A stretch of 39,770 nucleotides of DNA from positions 1 to 39,770 of the forward strand of contig SXIK01000244.1 in NCBI GenBank assembly GCA_005772855.1, written 5' to 3'. The notes below the pieces were generated by a model, which saw nothing but the letters and a program-made list of their open reading frames with translations, was not told where the DNA came from and searched no databases. How positions within the stretch are numbered: position 1 is the first letter of the stretch; every line of letters starts with the position of its first letter. Positions 15,499 through 24,069 of the stretch are shown here, in pieces. This DNA is from Planctomycetia bacterium (GTDB taxonomy: Bacteria > Planctomycetota > UBA8108 > SXIK01). The position numbers and the translations under genes are program-made.

Positions 15499-17541
15499 AT
15501 GGACGAGCTCGAGCGAATACGTCAAGACATCAATGCAACGGATGAGCAGATCCTCGTCGTCTTGGCGAGGCGTCGTGAGCTCACGAACGAGGTGGTCCGG
15601 AGGAAGGCAGAAGCCGGCCTCCAACTCAGAGATCCACGCCGTGAGGAGGAAATCCTGGCGCGACTGATCGAAAAGGGTCGAGAGCTCGGCCTCGACTCAC
15701 ACTTTGTGACAAGGATCTTTCACGAGATCATTGACGACTCCGTCCGCGCGCAGCAGCTCTTCCTCCTGAAGAGCTCAAACCGTTCGGAAGAGGGAATGAA
15801 ACGCATCGCGTTCCAGGGCATCCATGGCGCCTATAGCCACCTTGCAGCCCGAAAGCACTTCGCTCGCACGCTCGAACAGACCACATTCATTGGCTACCCG
15901 AGCTTCGAAGAGGTCATTGTTGCTGTCGAGAAGGGTACAGTGGATCTTGCGTTTCTCCCGATCGAAAATACCACCGCCGGGAGCATTAACGAGGTCTTTG
16001 ACCTCCTGGCACAGACCACGGGGCTCTTCATTGTGGGCGAAGAGGTCTTTCGGGTAGAGCACTGCCTCCTGGCAACGGACGATGTCCCGATCGAAAATAT
16101 CCGCCGGGTCTACTCGCACCCCCAGGCGCTCAAGCAGTGCATGAAGTTCCTCTCGACGCTCTCAAATTGCGAGCCGGAGTACTACACCGACACCGCCATG
16201 GCCGCGCGAAAAATCAAGGAGGATCAGGACCCGACACAAGGCGCAATCGCCAGCGAGGCCGCCGCCCGACAGTTTGGTCTCGTGATCCTGAGGCGTGACT
16301 GTGCGGACCAGAAGGAGAACTACACACGATTCCTGGTAATAGCCCGGGAGCCGATCAAGGTGGACCCGAGGATCCCCTCGAAAACTTCCCTCGTGCTAGC
16401 CGTGCCACACGAGGAAGGCTCACTCCTGAAGGCCCTCATGGTCTTTCACCGCAACAAGATCAACCTGACGAAACTTGACGGCAGCCGGCCCCGCCCGGGC
16501 GCGCCTTTTCAGTACATCTTCAACGTCGACTTCGAGGGCAATATCGCAAGTGAGAACGTCCGTAACGCCCTCAATGAGCTTCGCACCGCCACAAGCTTCC
16601 TGAAAATTCTCGGAACCTACCCCGTTGAGAACCGGGGCAAGACAGCACCATCGATTCAGTCGGTAGTCCCCAAGAGGAAGCCATCGGGAGAGGAGACGGC
16701 TGCCCACTCGAAAGCTTTGGCAGCAGCCGTCAGCGAGCCGGAAGCTCCAACCCACCGCCTGGCGAGTCGGAGTGCGAAACCCGCCGGCACTGTGATTGAT
16801 GTGCGCACCGTAAAAATTGGCGGCCCGGAACTCGTCGTCATCGCCGGCCCCACGACAGTTGAATCCAGGGAGCAGATCCTCTCCTGCGCCCGGCACATCC
16901 GGGAGTGTGGTGGAAAGGCTCTTTTTGGCGGTCAGTTCAGGCCGGGCACCTCGCCAAGTGGAAGTTCGTTTTTGGGCCCCGAGTCACTCGAGCTATTGAT
17001 CGAGGCGGGGAGGGTCTATGACCTGCCCATCGTTGCCGAGGTAACCCACCCCGCGGATGTTGATCCCCTTGCCCGGAAAGTCGATATTTTGCGCCTGGGC
17101 GCTTCGAACATGCAGGACACCGCGCTTCTTGTCGCCGTCGGAAAGGTGAACCGTCCAGTGATCTTGGAGCGAGGATCCAGCGCCTCGCTGGACGCGCTCC
17201 TCACGGCAGCTGAGTTGGTCATGAGTCACGGCAACCAACAGGTGATCCTCTGCGAGCAAGGCGTGCGCACCCTCGAGACTGGCTCGAGAAGCCTCCTGGA
17301 TCTGGCTGCAATTCCAACCCTCAAGAGGCTCACTCACCTCCCGGTTTTCGTCAACCCCTCGCACGCTGCGGGCCATCGGGAGCTGGTCCTGCCGCTGGCC
17401 ACCGCCGCCACCGTTTTCGGGCCGCACGGGTTCGTCATTGAACTCGAGCCCGGCGCAAAGCCCGGAGCGACCTCGCCACCGCAAACCCTGTGCTTCCCGG
17501 AATTCGCGATCCTCATGCACGCGCTGTACGCGAAGCACTAG
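15499..17541 (+). CDS. Chorismate mutase-prephenate dehydratase-ACT fused to a DAHP-synthase-like domain
   Basis: A 680-residue fusion. Residues 1-90 are an AroQ chorismate mutase very like the E. coli P-protein (IRQDINATDEQIL, RRELTNEV, DPRREEEIL, HFVTRIFHEIIDDSV), with the active-site Arg, Lys, Glu and Gln residues in place. Residues 100-285 are prephenate dehydratase (PIENTTAGSINEV and KENYTRF with the catalytic Thr). Residues 295-375 are an ACT domain (EEGSLLKALMVFHRNKINLTKLDGSRP) for Phe feedback. After a linker, residues 440-680 follow type I-beta DAHP synthase (VVIAGPTTVES, LFGGQFRPGTSP, LRLGASNMQD, ILCEQGVRTLE, VNPSHAAG). That domain has Thr452 for the metal Cys and lacks the usual Lys/Arg phosphoenolpyruvate ligands, so it is probably inactive. 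The first two activities convert chorismate to phenylpyruvate. The start is set by homology at the ATG at 15499; the frame is open further upstream. Confidence 0.9.
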   Translation: MDELERIRQDINATDEQILVVLARRRELTNEVVRRKAEAGLQLRDPRREEEILARLIEKGRELGLDSHFVTRIFHEIIDDSVRAQQLFLLKSSNRSEEGMKRIAFQGIHGAYSHLAARKHFARTLEQTTFIGYPSFEEVIVAVEKGTVDLAFLPIENTTAGSINEVFDLLAQTTGLFIVGEEVFRVEHCLLATDDVPIENIRRVYSHPQALKQCMKFLSTLSNCEPEYYTDTAMAARKIKEDQDPTQGAIASEAAARQFGLVILRRDCADQKENYTRFLVIAREPIKVDPRIPSKTSLVLAVPHEEGSLLKALMVFHRNKINLTKLDGSRPRPGAPFQYIFNVDFEGNIASENVRNALNELRTATSFLKILGTYPVENRGKTAPSIQSVVPKRKPSGEETAAHSKALAAAVSEPEAPTHRLASRSAKPAGTVIDVRTVKIGGPELVVIAGPTTVESREQILSCARHIRECGGKALFGGQFRPGTSPSGSSFLGPESLELLIEAGRVYDLPIVAEVTHPADVDPLARKVDILRLGASNMQDTALLVAVGKVNRPVILERGSSASLDALLTAAELVMSHGNQQVILCEQGVRTLETGSRSLLDLAAIPTLKRLTHLPVFVNPSHAAGHRELVLPLATAATVFGPHGFVIELEPGAKPGATSPPQTLCFPEFAILMHALYAKH

Positions 17542-17657
17542 TAGCCTCCCTTCAACTTCGCCGCCGGTGAAACGGGCTGCGTGATCTGACAGCTGGCCTG
17601 GCTTCCCCCCAACACTGCCAAGACGCTCCGGAGGGACTCCCAAGGGGAAAAATCGCT
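17542..17657. other. Gap between the aromatic fusion gene and the leuA promoter
   Basis: No gene or convincing terminator is seen. A small CTCCGGAG palindrome is present near 17626. It separates the fusion gene from the leuA regulatory leader. Confidence 0.3.
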
Positions 17658-17686
17658 TTGACAAGCCATTTCCCAAGACCTACACT
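17658..17686 (+). promoter_or_regulatory. Near-consensus sigma-70 promoter of the leuA-cimA leader
   Basis: TTGACA (17658-17663, perfect), a 17-base spacer and TACACT (17681-17686, 4/6). Transcription would start near 17693, leaving a leader of about 300 bases before leuA. This is the best sigma-70 promoter in the window. Confidence 0.7.
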
Positions 17687-17813
17687 TCCGGCTCCTCAGG
17701 AGCGTTTTCGTTTCGAATCTCAGCCGCAGGAATTCTCTTCTCGGAGGCCGCCAGGCACCCTTCAGCCGCTGAGGTGACGAACAACTTTTCTTGTTATATC
17801 CACTTACTATTCC

Positions 17814-17891
17814 GTGAAATCTCCACACTCCCTGATTTCGATTGAGCTCCTTGGCATCCTTGTCCTTCCCCGGGAGGCGGATGGTTTCTAG
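17814..17891 (+). CDS. Putative leuA leader peptide, rich in Leu/Ile/Val
   Basis: A 25-codon reading frame from the GTG at 17814 to the TAG at 17889-17891, too short for standard gene calling. Its centre reads SLISIELLGILVLP, with nine branched-chain residues in 25 and seven of the eight codons from CTC (17847) to CTT (17867) reading Leu, Leu, Gly, Ile, Leu, Val, Leu. It lies between a strong promoter and a terminator placed just before leuA. This is the arrangement of a transcription-attenuation control peptide. Weak point: no Shine-Dalgarno sequence is visible before the GTG, and GTG is the only reasonable start after the in-frame stop at 17775. Confidence 0.6.
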   Translation: MKSPHSLISIELLGILVLPREADGF

Positions 17892-17950
17892 CGAGCCACA
17901 AGCGTTTGCAAGCTACCCGCCACCGACGAGGTGCGCGGGTTTTTTTTTAT
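17876..17950 (+). terminator. Attenuator: terminator hairpin with alternative antiterminator before leuA
   Basis: Terminator stem: 17915-17924 (ACCCGCCACC) pairs with 17930-17940 (GGTG, one bulged C, GCGGGT), loop GACGA, followed by nine Ts at 17940-17948. A competing pairing joins 17876-17885 (GGCGGATGGT) with 17912-17921 (GCTACCCGCC): seven Watson-Crick pairs, two G-U wobbles and one mismatch. The upstream strand of this antiterminator covers the last codons of the leader peptide. A ribosome finishing the peptide would block it and allow termination, while one stalled at the Leu/Ile/Val codons would leave it free. The terminator is clear; the switch is inferred. Confidence 0.7.
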
Positions 17951-17995
17951 CCGCATCTTTTCTTCAAAGGGCTCACATACAGTGAGACGCAAGCC

Positions 17996-19585
17996 ATGAG
18001 AAGGATCAAGATTTTCGACACAACCCTGAGGGATGGAGAGCAGAGTCCAGGCGCCAGCTTGAATGTTGGCCAGAAGCTTGTGATCGCACGGCAGCTCGAC
18101 CGTCTGGGTGTCGACGTTATTGAGGCGGGTTTTCCCATCACTTCTTCTGGTGATTTCGAAAGCGTAAAGCTCATCGCTGCTGAAGTAACCCGACCCGTGA
18201 TTTGCAGCCTGGCTCGAACACGCCCCGAAGACATCGATGCCGCGGCGCGCGCCCTCGAAGGCGCCAAGCGCAAACGCATCCACGTGTTTATCGCCACAAG
18301 CGACATCCACATGGACAAGAAGCTGCGCATGTCGGCCGATCAAGTCGTCGAGACAGCCATCCGGGGCGTCAAGCTGGCTCGCAACCATACGGACGACGTC
18401 GAGTTCTCGCCAGAAGACTGCTCCAGGACCGACCTGGACTTCATGTGTCGGGTCGTCGAGGCAGCGATTGACGCCGGGGCCACGACCATCAATATCCCCG
18501 ACACTGTGGGGTACGGAATTCCCACGGAGGTCTCCCGCCGCATCACTTACCTGCGCGCCAAGGTCCCAGGCGTCTCGAAGATCACGCTCAGCATTCATTG
18601 CCACAACGACCTTGGCTTGGCCGTCGCAAACTCGCTGGCGGCAATGGAGGCGGGTTGTGAACAAATCGAGTGCACCATCAATGGTCTCGGCGAGCGGGCC
18701 GGCAACGCCTCGCTCGAGGAGATCGTGATGGCGCTGTGGTGCCGCCGGGAGAGCTTTCAGGCGGAGACGGGCATCAACACCCATGAGATCTTCAAGACGA
18801 GCCGCCTCGTGAGCGAGCTCACGGGTATCTCCGTCCAGAGGAACAAGGCAATCGTTGGCGAAAACGCCTTCGCGCACGAGGCCGGCATACACCAGCACGG
18901 GGTCATGGCGCACAGGAACACCTATGAAATCATCCACGCTGAAGATGTGGGGTGGGAGGGCCAACAGATCGTCGTCGGCAAGCACTCCGGTATCCACGCA
19001 ATTGAGCAGGTGCTCTCGAAACACCGCTACAACCTGGACAAGGACCAACTCCGTGACGTCACGAACCGCGTGAAACAACTGGCGGACTCCAAGAAGACCA
19101 TTGAGGAGGACGACATTGTGGCGATCGCTCTCAACGTGCTCGACCAGTTGGCCCCCAACGAGCAACTCCTGGAGTTAAAGGAGGTCTCGGTCATGACCGG
19201 AAACGGATTTACACCGAGCGCCACAGTCAAACTCCTCATCGGCGGGCGCGAGGTGATCGGTATGGGAACGGGCGTCGGCCCCGTCGACGCTGCAGCTCAC
19301 GCCCTGCAATCCGTCATTCACCAGGAGTTTGGCCCCTCCCTCGAGCTCAAGGAGTACGGGCTCAAGGCCATCACGGGAGGTACGGATGCCCTGGCGAACG
19401 CCCAGATCCGCTTCAGCGACCAGGAGTCCAACTCGTTTCGTGGCGAGGCGATCAACAAGGACATCATCATGGCGTCGGTGCTCGCCATGGTGGAGGGGGC
19501 AAACCGCGCCGTGAACTTTCAGAAGAGGTCTCGCTCCCAGAGCAAAGCCCCGCCAGCTCCACAACCGAGCCGAAACGCCCTGTGA
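17996..19585 (+). CDS. leuA: LeuA, 2-isopropylmalate synthase
   Basis: Condenses acetyl-CoA with 2-oxoisovalerate, the first step of leucine synthesis. From the ATG at 17996 it is 529 residues. The HMGL-like TIM barrel begins [19 protein letters not shown] with the metal-binding Asp, continues [26 protein letters not shown] and [18 protein letters not shown] (metal His pair) and [15 protein letters not shown]. The C-terminal LeuA dimer/regulatory domain spans about residues 395-510 ([18 protein letters not shown]...[16 protein letters not shown]), where leucine feedback acts in the family. The frame is open to 17906 through the terminator, but homology begins at this ATG. It is followed after 30 bases by cimA and preceded by the attenuator. 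Confidence 0.96.
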   Translation: MRRIKIFDTTLRDGEQSPGASLNVGQKLVIARQLDRLGVDVIEAGFPITSSGDFESVKLIAAEVTRPVICSLARTRPEDIDAAARALEGAKRKRIHVFIATSDIHMDKKLRMSADQVVETAIRGVKLARNHTDDVEFSPEDCSRTDLDFMCRVVEAAIDAGATTINIPDTVGYGIPTEVSRRITYLRAKVPGVSKITLSIHCHNDLGLAVANSLAAMEAGCEQIECTINGLGERAGNASLEEIVMALWCRRESFQAETGINTHEIFKTSRLVSELTGISVQRNKAIVGENAFAHEAGIHQHGVMAHRNTYEIIHAEDVGWEGQQIVVGKHSGIHAIEQVLSKHRYNLDKDQLRDVTNRVKQLADSKKTIEEDDIVAIALNVLDQLAPNEQLLELKEVSVMTGNGFTPSATVKLLIGGREVIGMGTGVGPVDAAAHALQSVIHQEFGPSLELKEYGLKAITGGTDALANAQIRFSDQESNSFRGEAINKDIIMASVLAMVEGANRAVNFQKRSRSQSKAPPAPQPSRNAL

Positions 19586-19615
19586 GCTTCAAGTCCATAC
19601 CCCCGAGGTAAAACC

Positions 19616-21226
19616 ATGTCCAAAGTAGAGATTTACGACACAACTCTTCGTGACGGCTGCCAGGGCGAGGGCATTTCGTTCTCGCGGGACGACAAGCTCA
19701 AGATCCTCAAGTGCCTCGACGGATTTCGGGTCGATTACGTCGAAGGCGGCTGGCCCGGCTCGAATCCGAAAGACATTGATTTTTTTCAGGCCGCGAAGGA
19801 TGTACCCCTGGCGCACGCGAAACTGGTCGCCTTCGCGAGCACTTGCCGGCCGGGCAAGGCGCCAGAGGACGACGCGAGCCTACAGGCCCTTGTGAAGGCA
19901 GAAACCGAAGTTGTCACGATCTTTGGGAAGGCCTGGAAGCTGCACGTCACGGAGGTGTTCCGCACGACCATTGAGGAGAACCTCCGCATGATCGAGGAGT
20001 CCGCAAGATTCCTCCACTCTGAAGGACGGGAAGTCATCTATGACGCCGAACATTTCTTCGACGGCTACAGGGACGATCCGTCGTACGCCATGGAGACTCT
20101 CGCCGCGGCTTCGAGGGGAGGCGCCAGTAGGCTCGTGCTTTGCGACACGAACGGTGGGATGCTGCCGGGTGCTGTGGGAAATATCGTCTCGGAGATCAAG
20201 GCTCGTTTCCCGGGGATCGACCTTGGCATCCACACCCACAACGACAGCGGCCTGGCGACGGCAAACTCGCTCCAGGCGATTGAGCGGGGCGCAGTGCATG
20301 TCCAGGGTACTTTCAACGGATTCGGCGAGCGCTGCGGCAACGCGGACCTCTCAAACATCATTCCCAATTTGATCCTGAAGATGGGCCGAGAGCTTTCCAT
20401 TACAAGGAAAGACCTCGGCCAACTTACACACGTCGCCCGCTACATTTGTGCGATCGCCAACCAGACTTTCCCCGAGAACCTGCCCTACGTGGGTCAGATG
20501 GCCTTTGCGCACAAGGGCGGCGTGCACGTCAACAGTGTCCTCAAACAATCAGCGACGTACGAACACGTTGAGCCGGACCTCGTGGGCAACTCGAGGCGAA
20601 TCCTCATCAGCGAGCTTTCGGGCAAGGCGAACTTGCAGCACCTCGCGCACGCAGAAGGAATCGACCTGGAGAAAAATCCTCAAGCGGCGCAGCAGGCCGT
20701 TGCCGAGATCAAGCAACTGGAAAACGAAGGCTACGTCTTCGAGGGAGCCGAAGCCTCCTCGACTCTCATCATCCTGAAACACCTGGGCATTCTGCCCGAA
20801 TTCTTTGAGCTGGTTCGCTACCGTGTGGCGGTCGAACACAGGACGACGGGTGGCACGTTCTCCGAGGCGACGGTCAAGATCCAAGTTCGAGGTGAGGAGC
20901 ACCTCGCCGTGGGCGAAGGAGTCGGCCCCGTCGATGCGTTGGATGCAGCCCTGCGCTCGGCGATCCGGCAGTTTTACCCGGAGCTTGACCACATTGTTCT
21001 GAATGACTACCGAGTCAGGATCATCAACGCTGTTGCCGGCACGCACGCGAGGGTCTGTGTCTTCATCGAAACGAAGGACAAGGAGCAAGACAGTACTTGG
21101 GGAACGGTCGGCGCCGGGGAAAATATCATCGAGGCATCCTGGAGCGCCCTCAAGGACAGCATCCTGTACGGCCTCTGGCGCAAGGCACAGCCGACAGGAG
21201 ACGGTTGCCTCACCGAACGCGGGTGA
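19616..21226 (+). CDS. cimA: CimA, (R)-citramalate synthase
   Basis: Condenses acetyl-CoA with pyruvate to citramalate, the threonine-independent route to 2-oxobutyrate and isoleucine. The 536-residue protein is a LeuA paralogue with CimA-specific sequence: EIYDTTLRDGCQGEGISFS, VDYVEGGWPGSNPKD, EVIYDAEHFFDGYRDDPSYA, LCDTNGGMLPG, IHTHNDSGLATANSL, GTFNGFGERCGNADLSNIIPNL and FAHKGGVHVNSVLK. A C-terminal regulatory domain (about residues 385-510) ends in the GVGPVDALDAALRSAI block. GAGGT precedes the ATG. It is the second gene of the leuA operon, and its end overlaps the convergent glycosyltransferase gene by 17 bases. Confidence 0.95.
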   Translation: MSKVEIYDTTLRDGCQGEGISFSRDDKLKILKCLDGFRVDYVEGGWPGSNPKDIDFFQAAKDVPLAHAKLVAFASTCRPGKAPEDDASLQALVKAETEVVTIFGKAWKLHVTEVFRTTIEENLRMIEESARFLHSEGREVIYDAEHFFDGYRDDPSYAMETLAAASRGGASRLVLCDTNGGMLPGAVGNIVSEIKARFPGIDLGIHTHNDSGLATANSLQAIERGAVHVQGTFNGFGERCGNADLSNIIPNLILKMGRELSITRKDLGQLTHVARYICAIANQTFPENLPYVGQMAFAHKGGVHVNSVLKQSATYEHVEPDLVGNSRRILISELSGKANLQHLAHAEGIDLEKNPQAAQQAVAEIKQLENEGYVFEGAEASSTLIILKHLGILPEFFELVRYRVAVEHRTTGGTFSEATVKIQVRGEEHLAVGEGVGPVDALDAALRSAIRQFYPELDHIVLNDYRVRIINAVAGTHARVCVFIETKDKEQDSTWGTVGAGENIIEASWSALKDSILYGLWRKAQPTGDGCLTERG

Positions 21227-21908
21227 GATCCCGCGCTCTCTTCGCTTCGCTGTCGAGCCGTCGGCCTCTCGACAACATGAATAGAAGCGTCAGCCTCCAG
21301 TGGGCTAGCATCGTCCGTAAGATTCCACGCTTCTCCCAACGGCGGACAGACGCGCGCACGACCCCGGAAAGGATCTGAAAGCCCCCCAGACGCTTGATGC
21401 GCTGGACGAGATGGAGATCCGCCAGAAAGGCATCGGGCTCGAAGCCGCCAAGGAGTCTAAAGACTTCGGTCCGAACGAAGATTGTTTGGTCCCCAAAGGG
21501 CCCGATTCCGAATCTATTCCTCACGTTGGCGCCGGCGGCAATCACGTGATAAGTGATCCGTCGGGAGTCAAAACCAAGCCGAAAAGCTCCGCCGACGACC
21601 GAAGGATCTACCAGTTGCCGCTCAATGGCGATCCGTCCGCTCCGTGGAAAACGCACATCGGCGTAGTGGAAGAGGAGCACGTCGCCCGTGGCTGCCTCGG
21701 CGGCGCGGTTAAGCTGCTGGAACAGACCGCCGTCCGACCGGAGCAAACGATCAGCAAGAGGCTGGACCCGCTCAAGCGTGCGGTCGGAGCTGCCACCATC
21801 AACCACGATCACCTCGTCAAGCCCGGCAAGGCGCAGGTCCCACAAGGCCTGGGCCGCGGTTCCCTCCTCGTTGAGCACGGGGACAAGCGCTGAGATTTTC
21901 AGTGGCAT
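21210..21908 (-). CDS. Family 2 glycosyltransferase (TIGR04283-like)
   Basis: A GT-A fold glycosyltransferase of about 232 residues from the ATG at 21906-21908. It begins KISALVPVLNEEGTAAQ, has VIVVDGGSSDRTLERV, DGGLFQQLNRAAEAATGDVLLFHYADVRFP (DXD-like) and VGGAFRLGFDSRR, then FGIGPFGDQTIFVRTEVFRLLGGF and RRWEKRGILRTMLAHW. This order of blocks is typical of the small bacterial 'rSAM/selenodomain-associated transferase 2' group. The substrate is unknown and no partner of that group is next to it. An in-frame GTG at 21923 would add five residues. Convergent overlap with cimA. Confidence 0.85.
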   Translation of the reverse strand: MPLKISALVPVLNEEGTAAQALWDLRLAGLDEVIVVDGGSSDRTLERVQPLADRLLRSDGGLFQQLNRAAEAATGDVLLFHYADVRFPRSGRIAIERQLVDPSVVGGAFRLGFDSRRITYHVIAAGANVRNRFGIGPFGDQTIFVRTEVFRLLGGFEPDAFLADLHLVQRIKRLGGFQILSGVVRASVRRWEKRGILRTMLAHWRLTLLFMLSRGRRLDSEAKRARDLTRVR

Positions 21909-22263
21909 GGCATATTGGACCACTTCGCACCCGAGAGCAAGGGCCCCAGGTAACCGGGAACGACGCAGGGGCGATCAAAAAGGATCCCGCACTTGCGGTA
22001 AGCTACCACGTCACCCAGCCCCGTCCCAGCCCCCCGTGAGCCTGCTCGGGGCCAGGGCTTCGCGATTGTTCCCGAACTGCGAGAGGACGGAGGTACATTC
22101 TGTTTGATTTTCATTCAATGCCCTCGGTTGCCGATAGGCTATACTCCTAACGGGGGAGGAAGACCTCCCCCGCACCGGGCGCCTCCGGCGCGGCAGAATC
22201 GCTGGTGCCCTCAGCGGGCAGGCTTCAAAGTGTCCTATTCGTGGCCGCGTTAGGTACAAGTGG
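21909..22263. other. Divergent intergenic region before the Ser/Thr kinase gene
   Basis: About 355 bases with no gene. It holds a TATACT -10-like box (22140-22145) with no matching -35, then two hairpins described separately. The kinase ATG at 22264 has only a weak ribosome-binding signal. Confidence 0.4.
22151..22192. repeat. Two adjacent GC-rich hairpins in the kinase leader
   Basis: CGGGGGAGG-AAGA-CCTCCCCCG (22151-22172) is a perfect 9-bp stem. It is followed by GCGCC-TCC-GGCGC at about 22180-22192. The second palindrome with its flanking G recurs at positions 47-60. They lie between the TATACT box and the kinase gene and could be a 5'-UTR structure or part of a dispersed palindromic repeat. 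Confidence 0.5.
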
Positions 22264-24069
22264 ATGTCCGCGATCGACGAAACCCTTCCTCCCCAAAAAC
22301 CTTTCCCCTCGTGCACAGAGGAGCCGCATTTCCCTGCTAATGTGGGAAGAAACCTCGACGATCCAGGCGAGGAAGCCCTCAGCACGATGGGGCCTTACCG
22401 TGTGGTGGAGAAGCTTGGATCCGGCGGCATGGGCGTGGTCTACAAGTGCGATGACCCAGGGCTCAAGCGATTCGTCGCGGTGAAAGTTCTGCGCAAGAAG
22501 TACTCGAACGACGAGAGCTACCAGCGCCGCTTCCGCCGTGAGGCGCAGACAATCGCAAGCCTCTCGCATGCCTCCGTCGCGCACATTTACGGAATCGGTG
22601 AGGTCGGCACCTCCACGGGATCGTTCCTTTACATTGTAATGGAGTACCTTGACGGTCCTTCGATCGAAAAACTTCTTGCAATCGAGAAAAAGCTGCCCAT
22701 CAAGCTGGCGACAGAGCTCGCGCGCGATACTGCCCTGGGCCTGAAGGCCGCCTTCGCAAAGGGCATCGTACACCGTGACATCAAACCCTCGAACCTGCTC
22801 GTGAGCCCGTCGAGCGGCCTGAAGATTGTCGACTTCGGCCTGGCGAAGGAACTTCGCGGCGAAAACTCGCTCACCGACGATGGCATCGTCATGGGCACGC
22901 CGCACTATATTTCTCCCGAGCAGGGTCGGGGCCACCCGGTCGATCATCGCTCCGACATCTACTCTCTCGGCGCCACACTCTATCACATGCTGACGGGACA
23001 ACCCCCTTTCGAGGGTCCGAACCAAGTCTCGGTGATTGTCTCGCACGTTAACGACACTCCAAGACCACCGCACGACATCGAACCCTCCGTTCCCGAGTCA
23101 GCCTCTCGCGTGGTGCTCAAGATGATGGCGAAGGCCGCCGAGGATCGCTACCAGAGCTATGATGAGGTGCTAACTGACCTGGATGAGATCTTGAACGGCG
23201 TCTCATCCACCCCGGGAACGCTGCGCAGGGCCGAAACACGGCTTATCGAGGCTCCCGAACCGCGAAAAGGCCGGATGTGGGCGCTCGCCGCGCTCTCTCT
23301 GATCACGCTCATCGCTGCGACGCTGGCCTTCCTTCTGGCCCCGCCGGCACCCGCGATTGACGCGGCGCAAAGGGAAGCCTACGCCGGCTGGATCAAGGAC
23401 CGCGACGATGGCGGAATCCTCCTCACGATGGACTTCTCCGCACCTCCACCCGAGCGGGCCGGGCGAGAGACATGGCGTAGTCTGCTCGTGCCTGTGAGCA
23501 ATGCGCCAGAGACCGGACCTCGCCCCCAAATTCAAGGCGGCACGCTTCGCTGGGAGAGCTTTGAGAATCCAGTTGCCTGCGGGTTCAGGTTTGAGGCCAT
23601 TGACGAGGTGCAAATTGGCATCGGCCAGGGAGCCGGCTCCTGCGATCTTGGCTTTTCGGTCCTCGACTCCAAAGCCCCCAGGGGGAGGCACCTCCTCGTG
23701 CGCCTTCGGCCATCGGAGGTGACCCTGGAGCCCCTCGTGGCCGAGCGAGGGGGCGAGCGGGCGAAGCTCCTTGGGCCCGACCTCGCACCGGTGCCGAGAC
23801 TGCTCGGCCAGGGCCCTTTCGTGGTCTTTCTCGGGCTGAAAACATTGGCTCAGAACACGCACCTGTCGCTGAGGATCCACCGAAAAAAGGATGGGAGCCA
23901 GCACTACGAAGCTCAGTGCGAGCTGGAAGGAACCGACTGGCGCCAGGGCATCTTGGTTCTTCAGATGCAATCCCCCGTCAAACCCTTCTCGGCCTCGATC
24001 GACCAAGTCGTCATCTCGGGCAAGGTGGCTCGGCCTGCCGTCATGGAGGATTTCTCTTGGCGAAGTTAG
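22264..24069 (+). CDS. Membrane Ser/Thr protein kinase (Hanks/PknB type) with extracytoplasmic domain
   Basis: A 601-residue transmembrane kinase. The catalytic domain spans about residues 44-310: LGSGGMGVVYK glycine loop, AVKVL with Lys74, HRDIKPSN (170-177), DFGLA (190-194), GTPHYISPEQ and SDIYSLGATLYHMLTGQPPF. All catalytic residues are present. A single membrane helix lies at 338-359, then about 240 residues outside the cytoplasm with beta-strand-rich sequence (GGTLRWESFENPVACGFRF, LSLRIHRKKDGSQHYEA) that looks like a jellyroll sensor module; no family is recognised. The next gene starts inside its last codons and encodes an FHA protein, a natural reader of phospho-Thr, so the two probably form a signalling pair. 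A shorter start at residue 42 is possible. Confidence 0.93.
   Translation: MSAIDETLPPQKPFPSCTEEPHFPANVGRNLDDPGEEALSTMGPYRVVEKLGSGGMGVVYKCDDPGLKRFVAVKVLRKKYSNDESYQRRFRREAQTIASLSHASVAHIYGIGEVGTSTGSFLYIVMEYLDGPSIEKLLAIEKKLPIKLATELARDTALGLKAAFAKGIVHRDIKPSNLLVSPSSGLKIVDFGLAKELRGENSLTDDGIVMGTPHYISPEQGRGHPVDHRSDIYSLGATLYHMLTGQPPFEGPNQVSVIVSHVNDTPRPPHDIEPSVPESASRVVLKMMAKAAEDRYQSYDEVLTDLDEILNGVSSTPGTLRRAETRLIEAPEPRKGRMWALAALSLITLIAATLAFLLAPPAPAIDAAQREAYAGWIKDRDDGGILLTMDFSAPPPERAGRETWRSLLVPVSNAPETGPRPQIQGGTLRWESFENPVACGFRFEAIDEVQIGIGQGAGSCDLGFSVLDSKAPRGRHLLVRLRPSEVTLEPLVAERGGERAKLLGPDLAPVPRLLGQGPFVVFLGLKTLAQNTHLSLRIHRKKDGSQHYEAQCELEGTDWRQGILVLQMQSPVKPFSASIDQVVISGKVARPAVMEDFSWRS

Noticed and set aside
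17693-17950. T-box riboswitch before leuA
   Set aside because: The conserved T-box antiterminator sequence (GGUGGNACCGCG type) is not present, and a Leu/Ile/Val-rich leader frame explains the terminator better.
17888-19165. 425-codon minus-strand frame over leuA
   Set aside because: Antisense shadow of leuA with no recognisable domain, typical of high-G+C genes.
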